Shown: in pieces, positions 16,366 to 24,118 of the stretch
How the letters are laid out: every line of letters begins with the position of its first letter
Numbering within the stretch: the stretch's first letter is position 1
Source: Anaerocolumna aminovalerica
GTDB taxonomy: Bacteria; Bacillota; Clostridia; Lachnospirales; Lachnospiraceae
Length of the DNA stretch: 64,000 nucleotides
Direction: 5' to 3'
NCBI RefSeq assembly: GCF_900115365.1
Contig: NZ_FOWD01000005.1
Span: forward strand, 4,048-68,047
The notes under the pieces: generated by a model
What the model saw: the letters and a program-made list of their open reading frames with translations, nothing else
Databases searched by the model: none
Told to the model about the DNA's origin: nothing
Position numbers and translations under genes: made by a program

Positions 16366-17241
16366 TTATATCTTATCTTTCATGTACTCTTGTAAAGCAT
16401 CCTTCCAGGGTTTCATGTAGTAATCCAGTTCCTTTAATTTTTTATTCTCAAGAACTGAGTACTTTGGCCTTTTTGCCGGTGTTGGATATTCTTCCGTGGT
16501 AAGGGATTTTACTTTCACTGCTTTACCTGCTAACCGGTATATCTCTGTAGCAAATTCATACCAGGTTGCAATACCTTCACAAGTTCCATGATAAAGCCCA
16601 TAATTTTCTGTGTTCATTAAGAATACTATGGCTTTGGCTAATTCCTGTGCACTGGTTGGAGTTCCGAACTGGTCTCTCACTACACCAACTTCCACTTTAT
16701 CCTCTGCCAATCGAAGCATGGTATTTACAAAGTTCTTTCCTTCACCATATAACCAGGCAGTACGTATAATGAAGAACTTTTCGCAGTGATTTTGTACCAA
16801 CCTTTCCCCCTCTAATTTAGTTTGGCCATACACCGTTTGGGGATTGGTCTCATCTTCTTCTGTATATGGAGTCTTCTTTTCGCCATTAAATACATAATCT
16901 GTTGAGATATGGATGAATTTTGCATCAATGGCATGAGCAGCAACAGCCAGATTCTTTGGCCCTAAAGCATTCATTTCATATGCCTTTTCCTTCTCGCTTT
17001 CGCATAAATCTACTGCTGTATGAGCAGCACAATTCACGATAATATCCGGGTTTAAATCTTGTACTATATTGGTAACTGCTAGTGGATTGGTGATATCCAG
17101 AAGTACGGGACAATAAGCTGTGGGCTCTCTACTGCTGGTGTTAAGGATTATAGTGTCTGAATCTAACTGTTCTTTTAATACGGAATTCAGTGCCCGTCCT
17201 AACTGTCCGTTGGCACCGGTTATTAAAATACTTTTCTTCAT
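16366..17241 (-). CDS. rfbD: dTDP-4-dehydrorhamnose reductase
   Basis: 291 residues. Glycine-rich GANGQLGRAL (about 8-17), catalytic STDYVFNG and YGQTKLEGE (YxxxK), and RTAWLYG typical of RmlD. Final NADPH-dependent step making dTDP-L-rhamnose for wall or capsule polysaccharide. It lies 14 bases after rfbC. Confidence 0.96.
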   Translation of the reverse strand: MKKSILITGANGQLGRALNSVLKEQLDSDTIILNTSSREPTAYCPVLLDITNPLAVTNIVQDLNPDIIVNCAAHTAVDLCESEKEKAYEMNALGPKNLAVAAHAIDAKFIHISTDYVFNGEKKTPYTEEDETNPQTVYGQTKLEGERLVQNHCEKFFIIRTAWLYGEGKNFVNTMLRLAEDKVEVGVVRDQFGTPTSAQELAKAIVFLMNTENYGLYHGTCEGIATWYEFATEIYRLAGKAVKVKSLTTEEYPTPAKRPKYSVLENKKLKELDYYMKPWKDALQEYMKDKI

Positions 17242-17254
17242 TGTAACTATCTCC

Positions 17255-17800
17255 TTATATGATCTCCCTAAAGTTTTTTTGTCTTAAGTCCTTCTCTGAT
17301 ATTATGATATCCATATCCTTTATAGGCCAGTCTATATTTAAGTCTTTATCATTCCAGATAATACCTCCCTCATCCTCCGGGTGATAAAAATCTGTACATT
17401 TGTAGGCGAATTCAGCTTCTTCCGACAGTACCAAAAAGCCATGTGCAAAGCCTTCCGGAACGTAGAATTGTCTTTTGTTTTCCTCAGATAAATATTCGCC
17501 GTGCCACTTCCCAAAGGTTTTCGAACCGGGTCTAATATCTACTACCACATCAAATACTTCACCTTTTAGCACGCGAACCAATTTACCCTGCGGATGCTTT
17601 ATTTGATAATGCAGTCCCCTAAGAACGCCTTTTTTAGATAACGACTGATTATCCTGTACAAACACCTGAGAAAGCCCTGCATTCTTAAAATCCTCATAAT
17701 TATAGGTTTCCATAAAGTAACCCCGATTGTCCCCAATACATTTCGGTTCTATTACATACAGCCCTTCTATATCCAGTTTAATAAAATTAAATTGTCCCAT
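17255..17800 (-). CDS. rfbC: dTDP-4-dehydrorhamnose 3,5-epimerase
   Basis: 181 residues, cupin fold. Catalytic His in VLRGLHYQIKHPQGKLVRV, D in DVVVDIRPGS, Tyr in RQFYVPEGFAHGFLVLS, matching RmlC. Isomerises the 4-keto sugar at C3 and C5. Second gene of the rhamnose operon, 48 bases after rfbA. Confidence 0.97.
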   Translation of the reverse strand: MGQFNFIKLDIEGLYVIEPKCIGDNRGYFMETYNYEDFKNAGLSQVFVQDNQSLSKKGVLRGLHYQIKHPQGKLVRVLKGEVFDVVVDIRPGSKTFGKWHGEYLSEENKRQFYVPEGFAHGFLVLSEEAEFAYKCTDFYHPEDEGGIIWNDKDLNIDWPIKDMDIIISEKDLRQKNFREII

Positions 17801-17848
17801 TTTATATCTCCTATAAATCCATTTCTTCTATGATGTGATTTATCCAAG

Positions 17849-18718
17849 CTATAAGCCTTTGGATACATCAACTAAATATTTACCATAATCTGTTTGTAAA
17901 AGTGGCTCTGCCAACTTAAGCAATTGCTCCTTGCTGATATAGCCTTTCTTATATGCAATTTCTTCAATACAGGAAATATACAGTCCCTGTCTTTTCTGAA
18001 TGGAAGCTACATAATTAGCTGCATCCAATAAGGAATCATGATTACCTGTATCCAGCCAAGCCATACCGCGTCCCAAAGTCTCCACCTTTAAATCACCTGA
18101 TTCTAAATAAGCGTTATTCACAGTGGTTATTTCAATTTCACCTCTTGCAGACGGTTTCACATCTTTTGCAATCCCAATAACTCGATTATCATAAAAATAA
18201 AGACCGGGAACTGCAAAATTGGACTTGGGATTCTTTGGCTTTTCTTCAATGGATATTGCTTTACCCTCTTTATCAAACTCTACCACACCGTACGCTCTCG
18301 GATCTCTTACGTAATATCCGAATATAGTCGCACCTGTTTCTCTTGCAACTGCTCTTTCCAAAGTAGCAGTAAAACTTCGTCCATAGAATATATTATCTCC
18401 CAGAATTAATGCCACCCTGTCATTTCCAATAAATTGTTCCCCAATAATAAATGCTTCTGCAAGACCTCTTGGCTCATTTTGCACAGCATAGGAAAATGAC
18501 ATGCCAATATTGCCGCCGTCTCCCAATAATTGTTCAAAAACCGGCAAATCTCTTGGAGTGGAGATTATCAACACCTCTCTGATACCCGCTAGCATTAATA
18601 CGGATAATGGATAGTATATCATTGGTTTATCATAAATTGGCAGTATTTGTTTTGACACTGCTTTGGTAATCGGATAAAGTCTTGTGCCGGAACCACCTGC
18701 CAGAATAATTCCTTTCAT
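17849..18718 (-). CDS. rfbA: Glucose-1-phosphate thymidylyltransferase
   Basis: 289 residues. Nucleotidyltransferase signature [16 protein letters not shown] (3-18) with the activating [18 protein letters not shown]; metal-binding D in LGDNIFYG. It forms dTDP-glucose from dTTP and glucose 1-phosphate and is normally feedback-controlled by dTDP-rhamnose. First gene of the operon; GGAGG precedes the start. Confidence 0.97.
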   Translation of the reverse strand: MKGIILAGGSGTRLYPITKAVSKQILPIYDKPMIYYPLSVLMLAGIREVLIISTPRDLPVFEQLLGDGGNIGMSFSYAVQNEPRGLAEAFIIGEQFIGNDRVALILGDNIFYGRSFTATLERAVARETGATIFGYYVRDPRAYGVVEFDKEGKAISIEEKPKNPKSNFAVPGLYFYDNRVIGIAKDVKPSARGEIEITTVNNAYLESGDLKVETLGRGMAWLDTGNHDSLLDAANYVASIQKRQGLYISCIEEIAYKKGYISKEQLLKLAEPLLQTDYGKYLVDVSKGL

Positions 18719-18849
18719 AATAGCCTCCTGTGTTGTTCTTACTTTATTGTATATATTGTAATAACATTGTACTCACATTGTACTAGCATTCTAGCTTATT
18801 TTACCACACATTCATATAAATGTCTTTTCTTTTTTACAAATATAAAAAT

Positions 18850-18902
18850 ATGTAAAAAGCTAACCTTGCATAGAATGTTTCTTAGCAATGGTTAGCTTTT
18901 GG
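18850..18902. terminator. Terminator near the YbaN-family gene
   Basis: AAAAAGCTAACC with inner TTGC (from 18854) pairs with GCAA...GGTTAGCTTTT (ending 18900). It lies 36 bases beyond the DUF454 stop, with T-runs in both directions. Confidence 0.7.
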
Positions 18903-18935
18903 GGTTTATATATGTTTCTTATTTTATACAATTAT

Positions 18936-19292
18936 CTATTTGGTTTTCATTCTGCCCAAATAAATGGATACGCAAACAGCAATGATCAATAAAATACTGT
19001 TTAATATTATATTTTGAATTAAAAACATAGACAGAATAATTCCTGCCCACAGAGTTATTATAGCTTTTATTTTAACCTCTTTCGGAATACCAGTATTATT
19101 CTCGTAGTTTTCTATGTAACTACCAAAGAATTTACTTTTCTTTAGCCATGCCGAAAGCCTGGGGCTGCTTATGGAAAAACAGCCGCCGGCTAACAGCACG
19201 AAAGGTGTGGTAGGTAAAACAGGAACGAATACACCGATTGCTCCAAGTATAACTGAAATCAGCCCTATTATTAATAAAATGGTATTTTTCAT
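18936..19292 (-). CDS. YbaN/DUF454 family small membrane protein
   Basis: 118 residues from the ATG at 19292, which has GGGGG 5-6 bases upstream. The pattern is typical of YbaN: an N-terminal helix (LLIIGLISVILGAIGVFVPVLPTTPFVLLAGGCF), the SPRLSAWLKKSKFFGSYIENYE cytosolic motif, and two further helices at the C-terminus. Function of the family is not established. It is adjacent to the Ric operon but ends up separated by about 100 bases from DUF438. Confidence 0.85.
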   Translation of the reverse strand: MKNTILLIIGLISVILGAIGVFVPVLPTTPFVLLAGGCFSISSPRLSAWLKKSKFFGSYIENYENNTGIPKEVKIKAIITLWAGIILSMFLIQNIILNSILLIIAVCVSIYLGRMKTK

Positions 19293-19392
19293 ACTTACCC
19301 CCATTGCATATAATATCTCTTGCAGTTGTGATTTTTCTTGCAGTTTAGTATACTTAATTTCTTTAAACCTTTTCCTATTTACTCCATAACCT

Positions 19393-20601
19393 TTATTCAG
19401 ATAATAATCTTTTCTCTCCGGTTATCTCCTGTATTGGTTTTATATCTTGTGTTACTTCCAACACTCCCAGATATTCTCCTTCCGGACTGCGCACTGCAAA
19501 ATAGCGGATGTATATATATTTCTCCCCTGCATTAATCCAGAAATCTTCATGGTTTTTCTTACCTGACTTAAAATCTTCCACGATTTTCTCAACAATATGA
19601 ACACTTGAAGGGGGATGACAGTTGGAGACATTTCGTCCGATGATTGCCTTTGTACGGGGGAATATTCTCTCTGAACTTTGTGAAAAGTATTTTACCACAT
19701 CATTTTTATCCACAAAGGTTATGTCAAAAGGAAGTGTATTTAACATACATGTTAATTCTTCTACCTTTAGAACTCCTGAGGGCAAGTTAATTGCTCCCGG
19801 TTCTTTGGCCTCTTCCTTTATTTCTTCTTTAGCTTCTTTTGCAGGATTCCATATAGGTACTTTATCTACTAGATATTCGATTTCATCTCCATCCTTTGCT
19901 ATGGATTTCCATTCATCCTGGGTTAACTTTTCAAGAAGCATTGGAAGAAGAATATTTTCTTCTTTAAAAATCATCTCATTTATTTTATCAATTAGTGTAT
20001 TTATCTTATCTTTTATAACATTGGTATCATCTGGTGTTTCCACCAATAAACCTTTTATTTCTTTAATCTGTTCGCGAATCTCATCATCCACTCCCCACAT
20101 AACTTTTGGAGGGGCGGTAATTCCGTACTTTTCTAAGAAAGGAAAGAATAAGTTTTCTTTTCTTTGATAATGAAGGTTAATCTTTGATAAACTTTCAATA
20201 CCTTTGATTAATTCTTTTAAATTTTTATCCTTTAAATCATGATAATATGGTTTTATTTCTTTTTCAAGAATTTTTTCAATGACTCTGTTCTCCCGGATCA
20301 GAGTATTGGCAGGATGTCCCGGTATCTGCTTCTGGTCTGTGGGCTGATGAATTTCTTCAATAGAGCCTTTAAATACTGCTGCATGAACATCACATAATCT
20401 TTGGACCTCTGTAACCGGCAGCCCTTCCGCAATTAAAGCACCTTCTGCTTCGGATATTTCAGAAGCAGACACTCCTGAAAATGCTTCTTCAAATTGCTGT
20501 TTTACTTCTTCAACAGTTTTTCCTTCATGTAATTGCTTAATAACCTCTTTAATTACATTTTTCCGGTATTCTCTGTTATTAATACTTTCGCTCATAGGCA
20601 A
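19393..20601 (-). CDS. DUF438/hemerythrin-like protein with PAS domain
   Basis: 402 residues. N-terminal DUF438 region (about 15-80; SEAEGALIAEGLPVTEVQRLCDVH is typical), a hemerythrin-type four-helix region with metal-ligand candidates (H in HPANTLIRE, H in INLHYQRKENLFFPFLE, E in FKEENILLPMLLE; about 95-235), then a PAS domain (about 280-395; TFVDKNDVVKYFSQS, GEYLGVLEVTQDI). Third gene of ric-DUF1858-DUF438, 5 bases after the second. It probably senses or handles NO or O2 at a di-iron site; this is an inference from fold and context. Confidence 0.85.
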   Translation of the reverse strand: MPMSESINNREYRKNVIKEVIKQLHEGKTVEEVKQQFEEAFSGVSASEISEAEGALIAEGLPVTEVQRLCDVHAAVFKGSIEEIHQPTDQKQIPGHPANTLIRENRVIEKILEKEIKPYYHDLKDKNLKELIKGIESLSKINLHYQRKENLFFPFLEKYGITAPPKVMWGVDDEIREQIKEIKGLLVETPDDTNVIKDKINTLIDKINEMIFKEENILLPMLLEKLTQDEWKSIAKDGDEIEYLVDKVPIWNPAKEAKEEIKEEAKEPGAINLPSGVLKVEELTCMLNTLPFDITFVDKNDVVKYFSQSSERIFPRTKAIIGRNVSNCHPPSSVHIVEKIVEDFKSGKKNHEDFWINAGEKYIYIRYFAVRSPEGEYLGVLEVTQDIKPIQEITGEKRLLSE

Positions 20602-20606
20602 TCCTC

Positions 20607-20837
20607 CTATTCTTTTATTTCATATCCATGATTTATAAAACTTTCCTTAATGGTTTCCATAGGAATCTTTTTCATAACAGAACCTTTTGGTATGGTCATA
20701 AACCGGCCTGCAGTGTTTAACATTCCCGGGTTAGTTATGTCCTTGAACCCAAGTTCTTTTAAAATATCAGATATCTCATAATTATTATTACACAATTCAT
20801 AAACTGTTTTATTTAGATCAATTACTTTTTCACCCAT
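20607..20837 (-). CDS. DUF1858 domain protein
   Basis: 76 residues from the ATG at 20837; an AAAGG lies about 10 bases upstream. The DUF1858 signature is DLNKTVYELCNNNYEISDILKELGF. This fold is also found at the N-terminus of Ric/ScdA-type proteins, and stand-alone copies often sit beside DUF438 genes as here. Cytoplasmic; no enzymatic residues are recognisable. Located 33 bases after ric. Confidence 0.85.
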   Translation of the reverse strand: MGEKVIDLNKTVYELCNNNYEISDILKELGFKDITNPGMLNTAGRFMTIPKGSVMKKIPMETIKESFINHGYEIKE

Positions 20838-20870
20838 AAGCACCAAGCCTTTCTAGGTTAGTATATCTAA

Positions 20871-21560
20871 TTATCTGTCAGAATATTGAATCAATAAGAT
20901 ATTATTTTCCAAATGGATGTGCTGATGTAAATCCTGTTCCAATTCTTCCAGCTTTTCATATGCTTTCTCAAAGGTTTTACAAGCGTCTTCCGGTAATTGA
21001 TAATCTTTCGTTATACTTCTAAGTTCTCTAAGGACTTCTCCGGCAGCTTCATGCTCCGTAATAATTTCATGAGTAAGATCTTTTATTTCCTTTAAATTCT
21101 CCTCTGCCTCTCCTACAATAGGGAAGACCAAAGTTTCTTCTTTTAGTAAATGCTGTTCAAGATCTGCTTTTAATTGACCGAATAAACGATAAACATCGAA
21201 TAGTTCCTTATGATTTTTGCCATGTGCTCTTAAAACAATACTAAGGAGCTCTGCTATTTCCGGTAATGCCTTACGAAGATAACTGTGGTGGGTATCTTCA
21301 ATATAAGCGGATAATACTTCCGGGCTCATTTCTTTAAAATTATTTCCTTCACCGGAATAAAGATTCCTCCGTTCTTCTTCTGCCTGCTGTAATTTATCAT
21401 ATACTTCATCTTCGTATATATTTTGTTCTTTTAACACATCAGCAAGCAAACGATGTCCTCCACAGCAGTAATCAATTCCATATTCTTTAAAAATTTCCGT
21501 TGCCTTTGGTAACTCAGCTACTACTGCTCCAATTGTGTTATTTCTATCTTTTATATTCAT
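20871..21560 (-). CDS. ric: Iron-sulfur cluster repair di-iron protein (Ric/ScdA/YtfE)
   Basis: 229 residues. The N-terminal ScdA domain ends with the CC motif IDYCCGGHRLLADV (about 30-43), followed by a hemerythrin-like domain with ligands such as H in DTHHSYLRKALPE, H in RAHGKNHKEL, HLLKEETLVFP and HQHIHLENNILL. Ric proteins supply iron to or repair Fe-S clusters damaged by NO or peroxide. First gene of an operon whose promoter carries an Fnr-type inverted repeat at 21649-21660. Confidence 0.94.
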   Translation of the reverse strand: MNIKDRNNTIGAVVAELPKATEIFKEYGIDYCCGGHRLLADVLKEQNIYEDEVYDKLQQAEEERRNLYSGEGNNFKEMSPEVLSAYIEDTHHSYLRKALPEIAELLSIVLRAHGKNHKELFDVYRLFGQLKADLEQHLLKEETLVFPIVGEAEENLKEIKDLTHEIITEHEAAGEVLRELRSITKDYQLPEDACKTFEKAYEKLEELEQDLHQHIHLENNILLIQYSDR

Positions 21561-21619
21561 AAGAATCCTCCTTTTGAGTTATAGCTGTTTTTACAGCGTC
21601 TTTATTAATTTCTGACCTA

Positions 21620-21660
21620 AGTATAACCTGAAAACAGATGGATTTCTGTGATTCTAATCA
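21620..21660 (-). promoter_or_regulatory. Fnr-like activator site and -10 box of the ric operon
   Basis: Inverted repeat TGATT-N2-AATCA at 21649-21660, and TATACT (minus strand) at 21625-21620. The centre of the repeat is 30-35 bases from the hexamer, placing it about 41.5 bases from the expected start near 21613, as in class II Crp/Fnr activation. No good -35 box is visible. Confidence 0.7.
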
Positions 21661-21735
21661 TATTTATAAAGATATTAAAATTAATAATTATTTCATTCAT
21701 AACATTTCAGAGGCTTTATTTTTATGTGCTGACAA

Positions 21736-21782
21736 AAGAAAAATAGCCGGCTATATTTCGATGTTCATCTCTATAACCGGTC
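21736..21782 (-). terminator. Terminator after the Crp/Fnr gene
   Basis: On the minus strand ACCGGTTATA pairs with TATAGCCGG(C)T around a 16-base loop and is followed by ATTTTTCTTTT. The pairing is slightly imperfect. Confidence 0.7.
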
Positions 21783-21855
21783 ATTCCTTCTATTTCACTA
21801 TTCTTTATTAATATTATTGATTTTATTATTTTATTTAATTTACTCTTCTGGTAAT

Positions 21856-22575
21856 TTAGATATCTCCCGCTATTTCCTTTATTACATCTTCCTCTTTCAG
21901 CAATATAGATTTATTACTTACCGATTGAATATATCCTTCACTTTCAAACTGCCCAAGCTTACGGCTGACAGTTTCTCTTGCAAGTCCCAGATAATTAGCC
22001 ATTCCTTCACGGCTAAGAGGCAAACGAATGAGAATTCCTTCTGGAACTTTCTTACCGTACTTTTTAGAGAAATCCAGCAATAAAGAACTGACACGGGCAT
22101 CCACACTCTTTGCACCAATATTTTGAATGGTATTTAGAAGCTGGGTTACTCTTTCCCCTAATTCTTCGATAATTTGCATGGCTATATTAGGATAATTGAG
22201 AATCAGCTGTGTAAAGTTCTCTTTTGAAAACATACAAACCTTAACTTTTTCTAACGCTTCTACTGTAAAGGTTGCGATTTGATCACGAAGTAAATATTGC
22301 TCTCCGAAAAAATCTCCTTCTGAGAACACATATAAGATTTGTTCTCTTCCGTCTGCTGTATATTTTAATGCTTTTGCACTTCCTTCATTAATAATAACAA
22401 TAGAGTCTAATTTATCACCTTCTTTATAGATACAATCTCCCTTGCGGTATTCTCTATGGTGAATTAATGTTTCTACTTTCATGATATCTTCATGAGTAAG
22501 CGATGAAAAAATAGGTACTTTATGTATGCACAGTCGATTTTGGCAATGTGTGCAGTTTTTACTTATGGTGTTCAT
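21856..22575 (-). CDS. Crp/Fnr family regulator with N-terminal Cys cluster
   Basis: 239 residues. An N-terminal C8-x2-C11-x4-C16 motif precedes the cyclic-nucleotide-type beta-barrel (about 20-135; GDKLDSIVIINEGSAKAL, GDFFGEQYLL) and a C-terminal HTH (about 170-225) with recognition helix REGMANYLGLARETVSRKLG. The cysteines suggest an Fe-S or redox switch, as in FNR or HcpR-like regulators. The two neighbouring stress units both carry Fnr-type boxes, making it their likely activator. GGAGG precedes the start. Confidence 0.9.
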   Translation of the reverse strand: MNTISKNCTHCQNRLCIHKVPIFSSLTHEDIMKVETLIHHREYRKGDCIYKEGDKLDSIVIINEGSAKALKYTADGREQILYVFSEGDFFGEQYLLRDQIATFTVEALEKVKVCMFSKENFTQLILNYPNIAMQIIEELGERVTQLLNTIQNIGAKSVDARVSSLLLDFSKKYGKKVPEGILIRLPLSREGMANYLGLARETVSRKLGQFESEGYIQSVSNKSILLKEEDVIKEIAGDI

Positions 22576-22596
22576 ATTTTCGCCTCCTTTTTTTAA

Positions 22597-22641
22597 ATTA
22601 TAGCTTAAAAACTGTCACTTTGTAAAGCAAAGTGACAGTTT
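22597..22641 (-). promoter_or_regulatory. fprA terminator overlapping the Crp/Fnr promoter
   Basis: A 14-bp perfect stem, AAACTGTCACTTTG (22609-22622) with its complement (22628-22641), ends fprA with a short T-run. The same region holds TTTACA (22621-22626) and TATAAT (22597-22602, minus strand), 18 bases apart, upstream of the regulator. A TTGATCAA palindrome sits at 22672-22679. Confidence 0.65.
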
Positions 22642-22733
22642 ACGAAGAGTATATTATATTTCAATTCTTCTTTGATCAATTACTATATATAAAATTTACC
22701 GGTAAATGAATCTTAGCCTATTGTGAACAGGTG

Positions 22734-23924
22734 TTATTGTATAGCCTTTACAAAGTCCTTCCCGTATTCCTTTAGTACTTCTATTTCAGCATTATCAGGT
22801 ACCCACAGGGATTTATGTCCATCGTTTACTATCTTAAATCCGCATTTATCTAATTCTTCCGTTAATAACTTTACAGCTTTTCCGCTCCAGCCATAACTTC
22901 CGAAGGCAGCTGCACTTTTTTCCTTAAATTTCAGCCCCTTTATCATCTCCAGAAGTCCGCCAATGGAATGTAAATATCCACCGTTTATTTCCGGTGAGCC
23001 TATAAGGATTGCTTTGGATTTAAACACCTCAGATAAAATATCATTTTTATCTTCTATAGCAGAGTTAAATAATTTAACGGTAACTGCAGGATCAGCTTCT
23101 TGTATGCCTTCTGCAATGGCTTCCGCCATTTTTCTGGTAGAGTTCCACATAGTATCGTAGATTAATGTAATCTGATTTTCCTGATAATTGTCTGCCCATT
23201 TTAAATAATGTTCAATGATTTGAGCAGGGTTCTCTTTCCATATAACTCCGTGGCTGGTGCAAATGTAATCCACCGGTAAATTAAGGGCTAAAACTTCTTT
23301 TATCTTCTTTATTACCAATGAACTGAATGGAGTAAGAATATTAGCATAATATTTTAATGCTTCCGCATAAAGTTCTTCCTTATCAACCCGGTCATTATAC
23401 ATGGTTTCTGTGGCATAGTGCTGTCCAAATGCATCGTTACTAAAAAGTATATTTTCACCGGTCATATACGTAAACATACTGTCCGGCCAGTGAAGCATAG
23501 GAGCTTCCACAAATACCAGCTTACTTTCACCAATATCAAGGGAATCACCGGTTTTAACCGTTACAAAATTCCAGTCTTCATGATAATGGCCTTTTAGAAT
23601 CTTGGCACCATTGGCAGTACAATAAATTGGTGTGTTTGGAATTTCTCTCATAAGTTCCGGAAGTGCACCGCTATGATCAATTTCTCCATGATTTGCGACG
23701 ATATAATCAATTTCTTTTAAATCAATCTCTTTCTTTAATCTTGATACAAACTCCTTATCATATGGCTGCCATACCGTATCAATTAATACTGTCTTTTTAT
23801 CTCTGATTAAATACGAATTATATGATGAACCTTTTTTTGTAGAAAGTTCCTGTCCATGAAAATTTTTTAACTCCCAATCTACTTTACCAACCCAGGTTAC
23901 TTTGTCTGTTATTCTCTTTCCCAT
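22734..23924 (-). CDS. fprA: A-type flavodiiron protein (FprA/flavorubredoxin-like)
   Basis: 396 residues from the ATG at 23924, which follows GGAGG by 8 bases. The N-terminal metallo-beta-lactamase-like half carries di-iron ligands (NHGEIDHSG, LHWPDSMF, FSNDAFGQH, TSHGVIW); the C-terminal flavodoxin half binds FMN (IYDTMWNSTRKMAEAIAEG, SYGWSG). Such enzymes reduce O2 to water or NO to N2O, protecting anaerobes. No fused rubredoxin is present. Its own promoter shares the Fnr-like box found before ric. Confidence 0.95.
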   Translation of the reverse strand: MGKRITDKVTWVGKVDWELKNFHGQELSTKKGSSYNSYLIRDKKTVLIDTVWQPYDKEFVSRLKKEIDLKEIDYIVANHGEIDHSGALPELMREIPNTPIYCTANGAKILKGHYHEDWNFVTVKTGDSLDIGESKLVFVEAPMLHWPDSMFTYMTGENILFSNDAFGQHYATETMYNDRVDKEELYAEALKYYANILTPFSSLVIKKIKEVLALNLPVDYICTSHGVIWKENPAQIIEHYLKWADNYQENQITLIYDTMWNSTRKMAEAIAEGIQEADPAVTVKLFNSAIEDKNDILSEVFKSKAILIGSPEINGGYLHSIGGLLEMIKGLKFKEKSAAAFGSYGWSGKAVKLLTEELDKCGFKIVNDGHKSLWVPDNAEIEVLKEYGKDFVKAIQ

Positions 23925-23952
23925 CTTTATTACCTCCAATCTTTATGACAAT

Positions 23953-23993
23953 AATATAACAATATATTGTTCTCTAAACTATGATTCAAATCA
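23953..23993 (-). promoter_or_regulatory. Fnr-like activator site, palindrome and -10 box of fprA
   Basis: TGATT-N2-AATCA at 23982-23993, and TATATT (minus strand) at 23958-23953: the same centre-to-hexamer distance as in the ric promoter. Between them lies a perfect 14-bp palindrome, AACAATATATTGTT (23958-23971), abutting the -10 box. Confidence 0.72.
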
Positions 23994-24118
23994 CACTTTT
24001 TTAATATTATGATTCTATCTAATTTGAGTAATGGAAATTCAATCATAAAAAGAGAAAGCTGCAAAATAAAAACTGTCATTCATATAGCATCTTGTTACCA
24101 ATCTGTCTGGTGAAGAAA

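Noticed and set aside
19622-20167. 181-codon plus-strand frame
   Set aside because: Antisense to the DUF438 gene and Ser/Ile-rich as expected for antisense of Glu/Lys/Asp-rich coding sequence.
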